Shown here: in pieces, positions 37,871 to 46,683 of the stretch
How the letters are laid out: each line of letters starts with the position of its first letter
Numbering within the stretch: position 1 is the stretch's first letter
Source of the DNA: Streptomyces caniscabiei
GTDB taxonomy: Bacteria; Actinomycetota; Actinomycetes; Streptomycetales; Streptomycetaceae
Reading direction: 5' to 3'
Assembly: GCF_014930365.1 (NCBI RefSeq)
Contig: NZ_JABXWI010000007.1
Location: 186,001-250,000 of the forward strand
DNA length: 64,000 bases
Notes under the pieces: model-generated
What the model was told of the DNA's origin: nothing
Database searches by the model: none
Seen by the model: only the letters and a program-made list of their open reading frames with translations
Position numbers and translations under genes: made by a program

Positions 37871-38457
37871 GCACGAAGACGACGAGGACCTTCGAGGACC
37901 GGCTGCTGGGCGAACTCCAGCGGGAGATCGCGCTGCGGGCGGAGGATCGGCCGGAGCCCGTGCCGCGCCGCACGATCACTGCCCGGCGTGCGCTGGTCGC
38001 CCTCGCGGCGTGTGTCGCGGCGGCGGGGGTGGTGGTGGCGCTGCCGTCGTCGACCGGTGGGTCGCAGGCGTACGCGGTGGAGCGGAACGACGACGGCAGC
38101 GTCACGGTCAGCATGAAGGAGATCATCCTGAGCGGGGACGACAAGCGGGAGCTTGCCGAGCGTCTGCGAGCCGAGGGTATCCAGGTCAGCGTCGACAGGC
38201 CCAGGAGCGGATTCGTCTGCGCGCAGCCCCGCGGTGAGATGTACTCGCCGCGCTGGAGTTTCGAGGGGTCGGGCGACGTGATGGTGGAACATCCGTACGT
38301 CCTGCGTCCCGGCGACACCCTGGTCTTCGAGGACCCGGAGCCGGTCAAGGACTCGGTGAGCCCCGCCGGGAGCATGTACGCCGTGAAGGGGAAGGCGGAG
38401 CCCTGCCGGGAAGTGCCCTGGGACGGGTTGAAGAGTTTTGAGGAGTCCCTGGACTGA
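37867..38457 (+). CDS. Single-span membrane protein, probable anti-sigma partner
   Basis: 196-residue protein with a short cytoplasmic N-terminus (RTFEDRLLGELQREIALRAE), one membrane helix at about 42-59 (ALVALAACVAAAGVVVALPS) and an extracytoplasmic domain containing two Cys (GFVCAQPRGEMY and EPCREVPWD) that could form a disulfide. Translationally coupled to the sigma factor. No zinc HxxxCxxC anti-sigma motif is present, so the anti-sigma role is inferred from topology and coupling only. Confidence 0.65.
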   Translation: MSTKTTRTFEDRLLGELQREIALRAEDRPEPVPRRTITARRALVALAACVAAAGVVVALPSSTGGSQAYAVERNDDGSVTVSMKEIILSGDDKRELAERLRAEGIQVSVDRPRSGFVCAQPRGEMYSPRWSFEGSGDVMVEHPYVLRPGDTLVFEDPEPVKDSVSPAGSMYAVKGKAEPCREVPWDGLKSFEESLD

Positions 38458-38462
38458 AGCAG

Positions 38463-38502
38463 GCCGGGGGCCCGGACGCCGCCGACCGTGCGGGCCCCCG
38501 GC
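38463..38502 (+). terminator. Terminator after sigma/anti-sigma pair
   Basis: GCCGGGGGCCCG (38463-38474) pairs with CGGGCCCCCGGC (38491-38502), then GGTTCTCTCTT. Confidence 0.62.
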
Positions 38503-38513
38503 GGTTCTCTCTT

Positions 38514-38525
38514 CGAAACTATTCG
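38514..38525 (+). promoter_or_regulatory. Candidate xylan-regulator operator
   Basis: CGAAACTATTCG has CGAA/TTCG arms and resembles the CGAAAxTTTCG-type palindromes described upstream of Streptomyces xylanase genes. It lies about 100 bases before the GH115 gene. Imperfect symmetry keeps confidence low. Confidence 0.3.
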
Positions 38526-38623
38526 GCGCGTTCGACCCGTTGTCCCCTCGCCTCACTCCCTTCACCATTTGTCATGTCGCTGAGCAAATTCCGCCTTCGG
38601 GATGACCGGTCGAGGGGTGTGGC

Positions 38624-41600
38624 ATGTCCGCGGACGTCAGTCGGAGAATCGTGCTGGGGGCGGGTGCGGGGCTCGCCGTGTCGCCCGCTCTGCCGGGGGT
38701 CGCGCGGGCGGAGGGGGCGACCGCGGACGGGGCGGCGGGGGAGGGGCTGCCGGGAGGGCTGCGGGTCACCGACCCCGGGGCGTATCTCTCGTTCGCGCCT
38801 GTGTCGGGGGCGTTCTCGCTGGTCGGGGCGCCGGTCGTGGTCAGCCCCGAGGACCACCCCGGAGTCGTACGGGTCGCGGGGGACCTCCGGGACGACATCG
38901 AGCGGGTGACGGGGGTGCGCCCGGGGAGCGAGGTCGCGCGGGAGGTGGTCCTGGTGGGGACCATCGGGCGCAGTCCCCTGATCGACGGGCTGATCGACGC
39001 CGGGAAGCTGGACGTCGACGGGGTGCGGGGGAAGTGGGAGACCTCGCTGCAGACGGTCGTGGAGCGGCCGATGCCCGGGGTGCGGCGGGCCTTCGTCATC
39101 GCGGGCAGCGATCCGCGCGGCACGATCTTCGGGGCGTACGACGTCTCGTACGGGCTCGGGGTCTCGCCCTGGTACTGGTGGGACGACGTGCCGCCGGTCC
39201 GGCGGGAGGCGGTGTACGTGCGGCCGGGTCGCTTCAGCCAGGGGACGCCGGCCGTGACGTACCGGGGTGTCTTCATCAACGACGAGAACCCGGCGCTCGG
39301 GACGTGGGCGCCGGCGTACTTCGGGCCCGGGAAGGCGCCGGGGTACCCCGGGGGCTTCAACGCGGACTTCTGGGCCAAGGTCTTCGAGGTGCTGCTGCGG
39401 CTGAAGGGGAACTACGTCTGGCCGGCGGTGTGGGGGCGGGCCTTCGCCGAGGACGATCCGGAGAACCACGCACGGGCGAAGGCCTATGGGATTGTCATGG
39501 GCACGTCTCATGAGGCGCCCATGATGCGGGGCATCGAGGAGTGGAACCGGCATGCGGTGCCAGCCGTGCGCGACGGCGCCGGGAACGTCGTGACCCCCGG
39601 GCGGGACCCCTACGGGGGCACCGGGGAGTGGTCGTACCGGCGCAACGCCGAGGCGATCCGCGCGTACTGGCGGGACGGCATCCGGCGCATGGTCGACGAG
39701 GACTTCGAGGGCGTCGTCACGCTGGGGATGCGCGGGAACGGGGACACCAGCCTCCCGGACGGCGACGGCATCGAGCTGATGCAGGAGATCATCGCGGCGC
39801 AGCGCGGGATCATCGAGGAGGTGACGGGGCGCCCGGCGGCGAGGACCCCGCAGGTGTGGACCCTCTACAAGGAGGTCCAGCGCTACTGGGACCGGGGGCT
39901 GCGGGCGCCGGACGACGTGACCGTCGTCCTGACGGACGACAACTGGGGGAACATCCGCAAGCATCCGGACCCCGGGGAGCCCGTGCGGTCCGGGGGGTAC
40001 GGGCTGTACTACCACTTCGACTACGTCGGGGTCGGGCGCAACTACAAGTGGGTCGACACAGCCAACCTGACGAACCTCTGGGAGCAGCTGCACGAGGCGG
40101 ACGCGTACGGCAACCACGGGCTGTGGGTGGTGAACGTCGGCGATCTGAAGGGCAACGAGCTGCCGACCGAGTTCTTCCTGAACTACGCCTGGAACCCGCG
40201 GCGTTGGGGCGCGGACCGGCTGGAGGAGTGGGAGCGGCGGTTCGCGCGGCAGCACTTCGGGGAGGAGGCGGCGGCCGAGATCGCCGAGGTGCTGAGCGCC
40301 TACGGGCAGCTCCAGGCCCGCCGCAAGCCCGAGCTGCTGAACCGCCGCATCACCCTCGACACGACGAAGGACCCCACGAAGGACGAGCGGGCGATCGTCT
40401 ACGACGACCAGGAGACGCCGTTCCACTTCGGTCACCGCGAGCTGGAGCGCGTCACGCGGGAGTGGCGGGCGCTGGCGAAGCGGGCCGAGCGGGCGGGGCG
40501 GCGGCTTCCGGCGGCGCTGCGGGACGCGTGGTTCGAGCTGGTCGGGTACGCGGTGGAGGCCACCGCGAACCTGTACGCGCTGCGGGAGGCGGAGTTCCTG
40601 AACCTGCTGTACGCGGGGCAGGGGCGGGCGGCGACGAACCGTATGGCGGCCGAGGCGGAGCTGGGGCTGGAGCGGGACTTCGCGCTCGCCGACCGCTTCA
40701 ACTCCGAGGTGGCGGGCGGGAAGTGGAGGGGCTTCCAGACGCAGCCGCACATCGGGTACGGGGACGTGGAGCGGTACGGGCCCAACGCCGGATGGCAGCA
40801 GCCGGAGAAGGACCATGTGGCGCTGCCGGACGAGATCTTTCCCAAGGTGCGGCGGATCGAGGTGCCGGAGGCGGCCGAGCTGGGGGTGGCGGTCGACGGG
40901 GCGGACGACGCGGGGGAGTGGTGGCCCGGTGCCGGTGCCGGTGCCGGTGTCCGTGCAGGTGCCGCTGGTGCGGAGGCGGTGCTTCCGGTGTTCAGCCCGT
41001 ACCAGACCAGGCCCCAGCAGTATGTGGAGATCTTCAACCGGGGACGTACGCCCTTCTCCTACCGGATCGAGTCGTCGGTGCCGTGGCTGGTGGCCGAGCG
41101 GGCGCGGGGGCGCGTCGAGGAGCAGGTGCGGGTGGCCGTGCGGGTGGACTGGGGGCGGGTGCCGGACGGCGGAGGGCGCCTGGAGGGGGCGCTGACGGTG
41201 AGCGGGGCGGGCGCCTCGGTCACGGTGAAGGCCGTCGCGGAGAAGCCGTCGGCGCGGGAGGCGCGGGGGCTGCGGGGGTTCGTCGAGGCGGGCGGCTATG
41301 TGGCGATCGACGCGGAGCACTACGCGCGGGCGGTGGGGTCGGCCGACGGACGGGTGCGCTGGCGCCGGATCGAGCGGATCGGGCGTACGGGGGCGGGGGT
41401 GACGCCGTGGCCCGTGACGGCGGCCCGGCAGGCGCCGGGCGGGGCGGGACCGCGACTGGAGTACGAGGTCGCCCTGCTGTCGGCCGTGGAGGAGGTGACG
41501 GTCCGGGCGTACGTCTCGCCGAGGAACCCGACGCTCGCGACGGGCGGTCTGCGGTACGGGGTGTCGTTCGACGGCGGTGCGCCGCAGGTCGTCGACATCA

Positions 41601-41824
41601 ACGCCGTCACCGGGGCCGACGACGGGCTGATGAACAAGCAGTGGGCGCGCAACACGTCGGACAACGTGAACGTGACGGTGACCAGGCACGCGGTCGCCGG
41701 GCCCGGGGTGCACCGGCTGACGTTCTGGATGGTCGATCCGACGGTGGTGCTGCAACGCCTGGTGATCGACACGGGTGGGTTGACGCCGACGTATCTGGGG
41801 CCGCTGGAGAGCCGCCGGATCTGA
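38624..41824 (+). CDS. GH115 xylan alpha-1,2-glucuronidase, Tat-exported
   Basis: 1066-residue secreted glycoside hydrolase of family 115, which removes (4-O-methyl)glucuronic acid side chains from glucuronoxylan. The N-terminus MSADVSRRIVLGAGAGLAVS carries a twin-arginine motif and a signal peptide ending around ARA (residue 29). Family landmarks: FGAYDVSYGLGVSPWYWWDD, YRGVFINDENPALGTWAP, GNYVWPAVWGRAF, MGTSHEAPMMR, VTLGMRGNGDTSLPDG, VLTDDNWGNIRKHP, VVNVGDLKGNELPTEFFL. A GAGAGA-rich linker at about 768-784 separates the catalytic part from the C-terminal GH115_C-type domain. Followed 14 bases later by the xylanase. Confidence 0.88.
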   Translation: MSADVSRRIVLGAGAGLAVSPALPGVARAEGATADGAAGEGLPGGLRVTDPGAYLSFAPVSGAFSLVGAPVVVSPEDHPGVVRVAGDLRDDIERVTGVRPGSEVAREVVLVGTIGRSPLIDGLIDAGKLDVDGVRGKWETSLQTVVERPMPGVRRAFVIAGSDPRGTIFGAYDVSYGLGVSPWYWWDDVPPVRREAVYVRPGRFSQGTPAVTYRGVFINDENPALGTWAPAYFGPGKAPGYPGGFNADFWAKVFEVLLRLKGNYVWPAVWGRAFAEDDPENHARAKAYGIVMGTSHEAPMMRGIEEWNRHAVPAVRDGAGNVVTPGRDPYGGTGEWSYRRNAEAIRAYWRDGIRRMVDEDFEGVVTLGMRGNGDTSLPDGDGIELMQEIIAAQRGIIEEVTGRPAARTPQVWTLYKEVQRYWDRGLRAPDDVTVVLTDDNWGNIRKHPDPGEPVRSGGYGLYYHFDYVGVGRNYKWVDTANLTNLWEQLHEADAYGNHGLWVVNVGDLKGNELPTEFFLNYAWNPRRWGADRLEEWERRFARQHFGEEAAAEIAEVLSAYGQLQARRKPELLNRRITLDTTKDPTKDERAIVYDDQETPFHFGHRELERVTREWRALAKRAERAGRRLPAALRDAWFELVGYAVEATANLYALREAEFLNLLYAGQGRAATNRMAAEAELGLERDFALADRFNSEVAGGKWRGFQTQPHIGYGDVERYGPNAGWQQPEKDHVALPDEIFPKVRRIEVPEAAELGVAVDGADDAGEWWPGAGAGAGVRAGAAGAEAVLPVFSPYQTRPQQYVEIFNRGRTPFSYRIESSVPWLVAERARGRVEEQVRVAVRVDWGRVPDGGGRLEGALTVSGAGASVTVKAVAEKPSAREARGLRGFVEAGGYVAIDAEHYARAVGSADGRVRWRRIERIGRTGAGVTPWPVTAARQAPGGAGPRLEYEVALLSAVEEVTVRAYVSPRNPTLATGGLRYGVSFDGGAPQVVDINAVTGADDGLMNKQWARNTSDNVNVTVTRHAVAGPGVHRLTFWMVDPTVVLQRLVIDTGGLTPTYLGPLESRRI

Positions 41825-41838
41825 GAAGGGATCTGAGG

Positions 41839-42924
41839 ATGACGTACCTGAACCGCTTTCGCCTGCCCGTGCTCGGGATGGTCGCCGGAGCGCTGCTGTC
41901 CACGGCGGTGGCCGTGCAGCCGGCCTCGGCGCACGGACCTCACTCCGGCCCGTCGCTGCGGACGCTCGCCGACCGGGCGGGTGTCCGTGTCGGCACGGCC
42001 GTCGACATGGCGGCCCTCGCGGACGATCGCACGTACCGCGGAACGACCGCACGCGAGTTCAACTCGGTGACCGCCGAGAACGTCATGAAGTGGGAGTCGG
42101 TGGAGCCGCGGCGCGGTGAGTACGACTGGAAGGCCGCCGACGACCTGGTCCGTTTCGCGCGGGCGAACGGGCAGGTGGTGCGCGGGCACACGCTGGTCTG
42201 GCACAGCCAGCTGCCGGGGTGGCTGACATCGGGAGTGGCCGACGGGTCGATCGGCGCGGCGGAACTGCGCGGGATCCTGCGCAAGCACATCACCACCGAG
42301 GTGAAGCGGTACAAGGGCAGGATCCAGCAGTGGGACGTGGTCAACGAGGTCTTCGAGGAGGACGGCAGCCTGCGGAACTCCATCTGGCTGCGTGAGCTGG
42401 GACCGTCGTACATCGCGGACGCGTTCCGCTGGGCCCACGCGGCCGATCCGAAGGCGAAGCTCTTCCTCAACGACTACAACGTGGAGGGCGTCAACGCGAA
42501 GTCCACGGCGTACTACGAACTGGCGAAGCGGTTGCGCGCGGAGGGCGTACCGGTGCAGGGCTTCGGCGCGCAGGGGCACCTCGCGATCCAGTACGGCTTC
42601 CCGGGACAGGTCGCGGAGAACCTGGCCCGCTTCGAGGCGCTGGGCATGCGGACGGCGTTCACGGAGGTGGACGTACGGATGATCCTGCCGGCCGATTCCG
42701 ACAAGCTCGCGACCCAGGCGGAGTACTACCGGCGGCTGCTGGACGCCTGTCTGGGCGCCCGGAGTTGCGGGTCCTTCACCGTGTGGGGCTTCACGGACAA
42801 GTACTCCTGGGTGCCGGGCGTCTTCGCGGGCCAGGGCTCGGCGACTCCGATGGACGAGGGTTACGGGCGGAAGCCGGCGTACGGGGCGCTGCGGGAGGGG
42901 CTCGCGGCGGGGCGGGCGAGGTAG
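41839..42924 (+). CDS. GH10 endo-1,4-beta-xylanase, secreted
   Basis: 361-residue xylanase. Signal peptide MTYLNRFRLPVLGMVAGALL to about ASA (residue 31). The GH10 (beta/alpha)8 barrel shows FNSVTAENVMKWESVEP, RGHTLVWHSQLPGWL, the acid/base Glu170 in WDVVNEVF, and the nucleophile Glu276 in FTEVDVRM; WGFTDKYSWVPGVF closes the barrel. No carbohydrate-binding module, unlike many Streptomyces xylanases. ATG 41839 has AAGGG eight bases upstream. Same transcript as GH115: one enzyme cuts the backbone, the other removes side chains. Confidence 0.93.
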   Translation: MTYLNRFRLPVLGMVAGALLSTAVAVQPASAHGPHSGPSLRTLADRAGVRVGTAVDMAALADDRTYRGTTAREFNSVTAENVMKWESVEPRRGEYDWKAADDLVRFARANGQVVRGHTLVWHSQLPGWLTSGVADGSIGAAELRGILRKHITTEVKRYKGRIQQWDVVNEVFEEDGSLRNSIWLRELGPSYIADAFRWAHAADPKAKLFLNDYNVEGVNAKSTAYYELAKRLRAEGVPVQGFGAQGHLAIQYGFPGQVAENLARFEALGMRTAFTEVDVRMILPADSDKLATQAEYYRRLLDACLGARSCGSFTVWGFTDKYSWVPGVFAGQGSATPMDEGYGRKPAYGALREGLAAGRAR

Positions 42925-42998
42925 CCGGCTCGGAGGGCATGGGCACGTCATTGGTAATCTGCCGGCTCTTGTACAGGGATCCTCCTGAAGAGGTGTGA

Positions 42999-43826
42999 AT
43001 GAAGACAGGCAGACGAACCGTCGCGGTGGCCACGCTCGTGGGGGCGCTCGGGCTCTCGGTGCTGAACGCGCCGGCGGCCAACGCGGCGGACACCGGCATC
43101 ACCGTGTCGGACATCGTCATCAACAAGGGCAAGCCGATCGTGGTGGGTACGTCGAAGGAGGTGGAGCCGTCCCTCAGCTTCAACATCACGCTGCCGTCGG
43201 GGTACAGCACGTCCAACCCCTTCCGTTACGACGCGTACCCCTTCCTCTATCGCGGCACCATGAAGACGGCGGCCAGCTCCGGGGAGAACTTCATCGGGCC
43301 GGGCGGCTACACCTGCTACGAGATCGATTCCAAGCACGCCCGCTGCGAGGGCAACCTCTACATCGACCCGCACCCGACCCAGGAACACGTCGACTCCAAC
43401 AGTGACGCCACGACGTGGAAAGTCGGCGTCGCGCTGCGGCTGTGGACAGCGGATCACGGTCTCAAGGCTGAGGAGTACGAGACGCGGTCCAAGACCGTCC
43501 AACTCAAGCGCGCGGCCAAGGCCACGACCAACGCCTCGCCGGAGCCCGTCACCAAGGGCAAGGCGATCACCGTCACGGGCAAGGTGACCCGGGCGAACTG
43601 GAGCACGAAGAGGTACGACGGCTACGGGGGCCGTACCGTCAGCCTCCAGTTCAAGGCCAAGGGCGCCGACACCTTCAAGACGGTCAAGAAGGCCACCACC
43701 AGCGGCTCGGGGGCGCTGAAGGCCACGGTCACGGCCTCCGCCGACGGCTCGTACCGCTGGGTGTACTACGGCAACTCGACGACCGGCGTCGCCACCAGTG
43801 CGTCGGACTACGTCGACGTGCGCTGA
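42999..43826 (+). CDS. Secreted protein of unknown function
   Basis: 275 residues. Signal peptide MKTGRRTVAVATLVGALGLS to about ANA (residue 29). The mature part looks like two beta domains: residues 30-170 (TVSDIVINKGKPIVVGTSKE, with one Cys pair in GGYTCYEIDSKHARCEGN) and a C-terminal Ig-like or bacterial surface-type domain (VTKGKAITVTGKVTRANWST, then DGYGGRTVSLQFK and SYRWVYYGNSTTGVATS). This C-terminal pattern recurs in Streptomyces secreted proteins of unknown role. GAAGAGG precedes ATG 42999. Possibly part of the xylan unit by position only. Confidence 0.8.
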   Translation: MKTGRRTVAVATLVGALGLSVLNAPAANAADTGITVSDIVINKGKPIVVGTSKEVEPSLSFNITLPSGYSTSNPFRYDAYPFLYRGTMKTAASSGENFIGPGGYTCYEIDSKHARCEGNLYIDPHPTQEHVDSNSDATTWKVGVALRLWTADHGLKAEEYETRSKTVQLKRAAKATTNASPEPVTKGKAITVTGKVTRANWSTKRYDGYGGRTVSLQFKAKGADTFKTVKKATTSGSGALKATVTASADGSYRWVYYGNSTTGVATSASDYVDVR

Positions 43827-43838
43827 CCGACCGGCCCC

Positions 43839-46664
43839 TCAAGTCAGGGTCGGCACCTCGCCGCCCTCCGCACGCGTGAGCGTGACCCCCGTCAGGCCGC
43901 GCAGTCGGCGTTCCGCCACGGCGGTCAGTTCGTCGGTGGTCGGCGGGGTCTGCCCCAGGCCGATGGCGTAGCGGGCGGGGGCCGTGGTGAAGGGGCGGGG
44001 CCAGGCGTGGCACTCGGGGGTCAGTGCGGCGAGGTCCGTGATCAGGGCCCGCATCCTGCCCCGGGCCCGGCCCTCGGCAGCGCCCTCGTCCCAACTCCCG
44101 CCCCCGCCCGAACGCACCGTCACGATCGCCCAGGCCGCATGGCGGCGGTGGAGCGGGGGAGGGGCGAGGAGGCCGGGGAACGAGCCGCCTTCCTCCAACG
44201 ACTCCCAGGCCCGGAACAGCTCCTGTGAGACCAGGTCGCGCATGCCCTCCGTGACCTGGTCCGTGCAGGAACGGACCGGGGCGGACGGGGTCGCCACGAC
44301 CAGGACCCCGGCGGAGTCTCCCGCGAGTTCACCCACCGGCTCGCGCCAGTCCCACGCCGCCCACGTCGCGAAGAAGTGCCGCAGCAGGTCGGCCGGTGGC
44401 AGATCACCCGCCTCCCTCGCGGTGCGGGCCGCCAGCACGGACCAGGCCAGGCCGGGCAGCCCGCCGAACGGGGCCGAGTCCAGGCCCCGGGCCCTCGCCC
44501 ACGCCTTGACCTGCCGTGCCAGCCGGACGAACGCCGGTCCATGGGCGCCCGCCGAGGCGAGCACCGCCTCCGCGTCGCTCACCGCGCTGAGCGCGAGCGC
44601 CGCCGCCTCGCCCAGCTCGGCCCGCCGGGCCACCGCCTCGACGGGATCCATCGCGCCGGTCGCCACGACGACCAGGTCCACGTCCAGCCCGTCCAGCCGC
44701 AGCCGGAGGCCGGGCACACGGGCGCCGACCACCTCGCGCATGCCGGCCGCCTCGGGCAGCGTTTCGGCCAACTTCGCGCGTACGGCGGGGAGTGCGACGG
44801 ATCCGGGCAGCGCCGCCACCAGGTCCAGATCCGCGCCGGGCAGCGCACAGCCCATCCGCCGGGAGCCGACGACGTGCACGACACCGTCGGGGAAGGCGTC
44901 CGCCACGAGACGCGTGACCCGGTCGGCTGCGGCGCGGTCGGCGCGGTCGTCCTCGCCGCCGCCACCGTCGTCGTGCGTCCCGTACGGCGGCGGCTCCTCC
45001 TGCCACCGCACCTCGCCCGTCCCCAGGCTCACCGTCCCCCGCACCCGCATCGGCTCGTCCCCGCGCCTCGACAGCAGCGCCAGCTCGCCGACCCTGGCCG
45101 ACAGGGGCGTGAGCCGGGCCGCGCAGAGGGCGGCCAGCGCGTTCGGGTCGGTGGTGCGGCCCAGGCTCAGATGCGGGGTGTAGCCCTCCCGGCGGCCCCG
45201 GCAGCGCGGGAAACGGCGTACGAGGGTGCCGTGCAGCTCGGCCCAGGGGCCCTCCCCGGCCGCCGCCGGGTCGAGCCACACCGTCGCGTCGTCCCGGTGG
45301 CCGAACCAGTGCACGCCCTCCAGCCGCACGTCGAACGGCGATGTCGTGGCCGGCAGCGATGTCGCGAGCACCGAGGCCGCCTCCTCGAAGGCGTGTTCCG
45401 GTACGAAGCCGAAGAGGACGTTCACATGCGGGGGCCAGCGGTGGATCTGCGGGTCGTGCTCCCGGCGGATGTCCTGCACCGGCGGCCACAGCTCCTCGGG
45501 CGGCAGCCAGGCCAGCGCCGTACGGGCGGTCGGCCGCGCGTCGAGGCGCACGGGGGTGTCCGTGCCCGGCTCGTCCGGGGTCACCTCCGCCCGCACCCCG
45601 TAGTGGTCCGAGATGTGCAGCCCGTCCGGCGTCGGTGTGTCCCCGTACAGCTCGGCCCGTGCCACCCGCAGGCCCTCCCCGCGCAGCAGCACCCGGTCCA
45701 GGCGGGACGCTCGGCCCGTGAGGGAGGAGATCGCGGCCAGCGGGTTGGCGCCCGGGTCGAAGGTCGGGGTCGTGTCGGCGGCGCCGTGCGCCTCGCTCCA
45801 CGCGTCCCGCAGGCCGAGCGTCGTCTGCGGGGTGTCACCGCCGTCGTTGAAGTCGCCCAGTACCAGCAGGTCGGCGTCCAGACCCGCCAACCCCTCGGCG
45901 AGACGGGCCAGTTCCGCGGCGCGGCGGCCGGCGCCGTCGGTGGAGTGGTCACTGCTCAGATGCGTGGCCGCGACGACGAGGGGACGCGCGCCCGTCTCCA
46001 CGACCACGGCGGTCACCGCCTTGTGCGGGCCCAGCGCGTGGAACGCGGCCTCGCGCACCGGCAACCGGCTCAGCAGCAGCAGACCGCACTCGTCCACGTC
46101 ACGGCCGCGCGGGTCCGCCCCCAGCGTCCAGCCCTCCCGCACCCAGGGTTCGCGCAGCAGCATGGCCAGCAGCTCCGCCTCGACCTCCTGCAACGCGATC
46201 ACGTCCACCTCGGCGTCGCGCAGGGCGCGCAGCAGCAGGGGCCTGCGCCGGGCGCTGTCGACGCGGTCGGCGTCGTACCGGTCCCAGAGGGTGTTCCAGG
46301 TCAGCACCCGCACGGACGCCGAGGCGAGTCCGCGCGGCGAGCGCGTGGGGGCCCAGCGCTCCCCGTCCCACGCGCACGGCGTGCGCGCCGTGAAGAACGG
46401 CGCACGCAGCAGCCGGGCCTCCCGGACGCGCCCGGCCTCCGTCGCGTCGATCCGGTCCACTCCCGTCGTCCGGTCCCAGACCAGCTCGCCGTCCGCCTCG
46501 AAGAACAGCACCCGGTGCCACGGGATCTCCCCGCCGGGCACGAACGCGGGCAGCGGCACCCGCTTGGGTGCGGCGCCCCGCTGCAGGACGCCGAGCACGA
46601 AGCGGGCCGGGTCGAAGCGCGCGTCCCAGCGCACCCGGTGGTAGATCTCCTCGCTCGTCCGCAC
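43839..46664 (-). CDS. Four-module RNA end-healing and nucleotidyltransferase protein
   Basis: 941-residue multidomain protein. (1) Residues 1-80, MJ1316-type RNA cyclic-end recognition domain (former DUF504): EIYHRVRWD, PWHRVLFFEADGELVWDRTTGVDRI. (2) About 117-362, endonuclease/exonuclease/phosphatase fold: WNTLWDRY, LQEVE (158-162), THLSSDH, GDFND (270-274), SDHYGV (352-357). (3) About 385-560, 2H phosphoesterase (LigT/cyclic phosphodiesterase type): HVNV (413-416) and HLSL (498-501). (4) About 575-930, nucleotidyltransferase plus helical domain like eukaryotic poly(A) polymerase: GS at 600-601, DLD at 612-614, third acidic DVD at 661-663, then LARQVKAWARARGL and GGLPGLAWSVLAART. GTG 46664 follows GAGGA, 19 bases after the RNA ligase gene, so the two form an operon. 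Inferred role: processing and extending broken RNA ends. Confidence 0.83.
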   Translation of the reverse strand: MRTSEEIYHRVRWDARFDPARFVLGVLQRGAAPKRVPLPAFVPGGEIPWHRVLFFEADGELVWDRTTGVDRIDATEAGRVREARLLRAPFFTARTPCAWDGERWAPTRSPRGLASASVRVLTWNTLWDRYDADRVDSARRRPLLLRALRDAEVDVIALQEVEAELLAMLLREPWVREGWTLGADPRGRDVDECGLLLLSRLPVREAAFHALGPHKAVTAVVVETGARPLVVAATHLSSDHSTDGAGRRAAELARLAEGLAGLDADLLVLGDFNDGGDTPQTTLGLRDAWSEAHGAADTTPTFDPGANPLAAISSLTGRASRLDRVLLRGEGLRVARAELYGDTPTPDGLHISDHYGVRAEVTPDEPGTDTPVRLDARPTARTALAWLPPEELWPPVQDIRREHDPQIHRWPPHVNVLFGFVPEHAFEEAASVLATSLPATTSPFDVRLEGVHWFGHRDDATVWLDPAAAGEGPWAELHGTLVRRFPRCRGRREGYTPHLSLGRTTDPNALAALCAARLTPLSARVGELALLSRRGDEPMRVRGTVSLGTGEVRWQEEPPPYGTHDDGGGGEDDRADRAAADRVTRLVADAFPDGVVHVVGSRRMGCALPGADLDLVAALPGSVALPAVRAKLAETLPEAAGMREVVGARVPGLRLRLDGLDVDLVVVATGAMDPVEAVARRAELGEAAALALSAVSDAEAVLASAGAHGPAFVRLARQVKAWARARGLDSAPFGGLPGLAWSVLAARTAREAGDLPPADLLRHFFATWAAWDWREPVGELAGDSAGVLVVATPSAPVRSCTDQVTEGMRDLVSQELFRAWESLEEGGSFPGLLAPPPLHRRHAAWAIVTVRSGGGGSWDEGAAEGRARGRMRALITDLAALTPECHAWPRPFTTAPARYAIGLGQTPPTTDELTAVAERRLRGLTGVTLTRAEGGEVPTLT

Positions 46665-46683
46665 GGTTCCTCAGCCCTCTTCC

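Noticed and set aside
40926..40980. GGTGCC repeat suspected as a CRISPR or satellite array
   Set aside because: It is in frame within the GH115 gene and encodes a Gly/Ala linker; the period is 6 bases with no spacers.
45613..46644. Long Ser/Arg-rich plus-strand frame inside the RNA-repair gene
   Set aside because: Antisense shadow; the minus-strand protein has intact EEP, 2H and nucleotidyltransferase motifs across this stretch.
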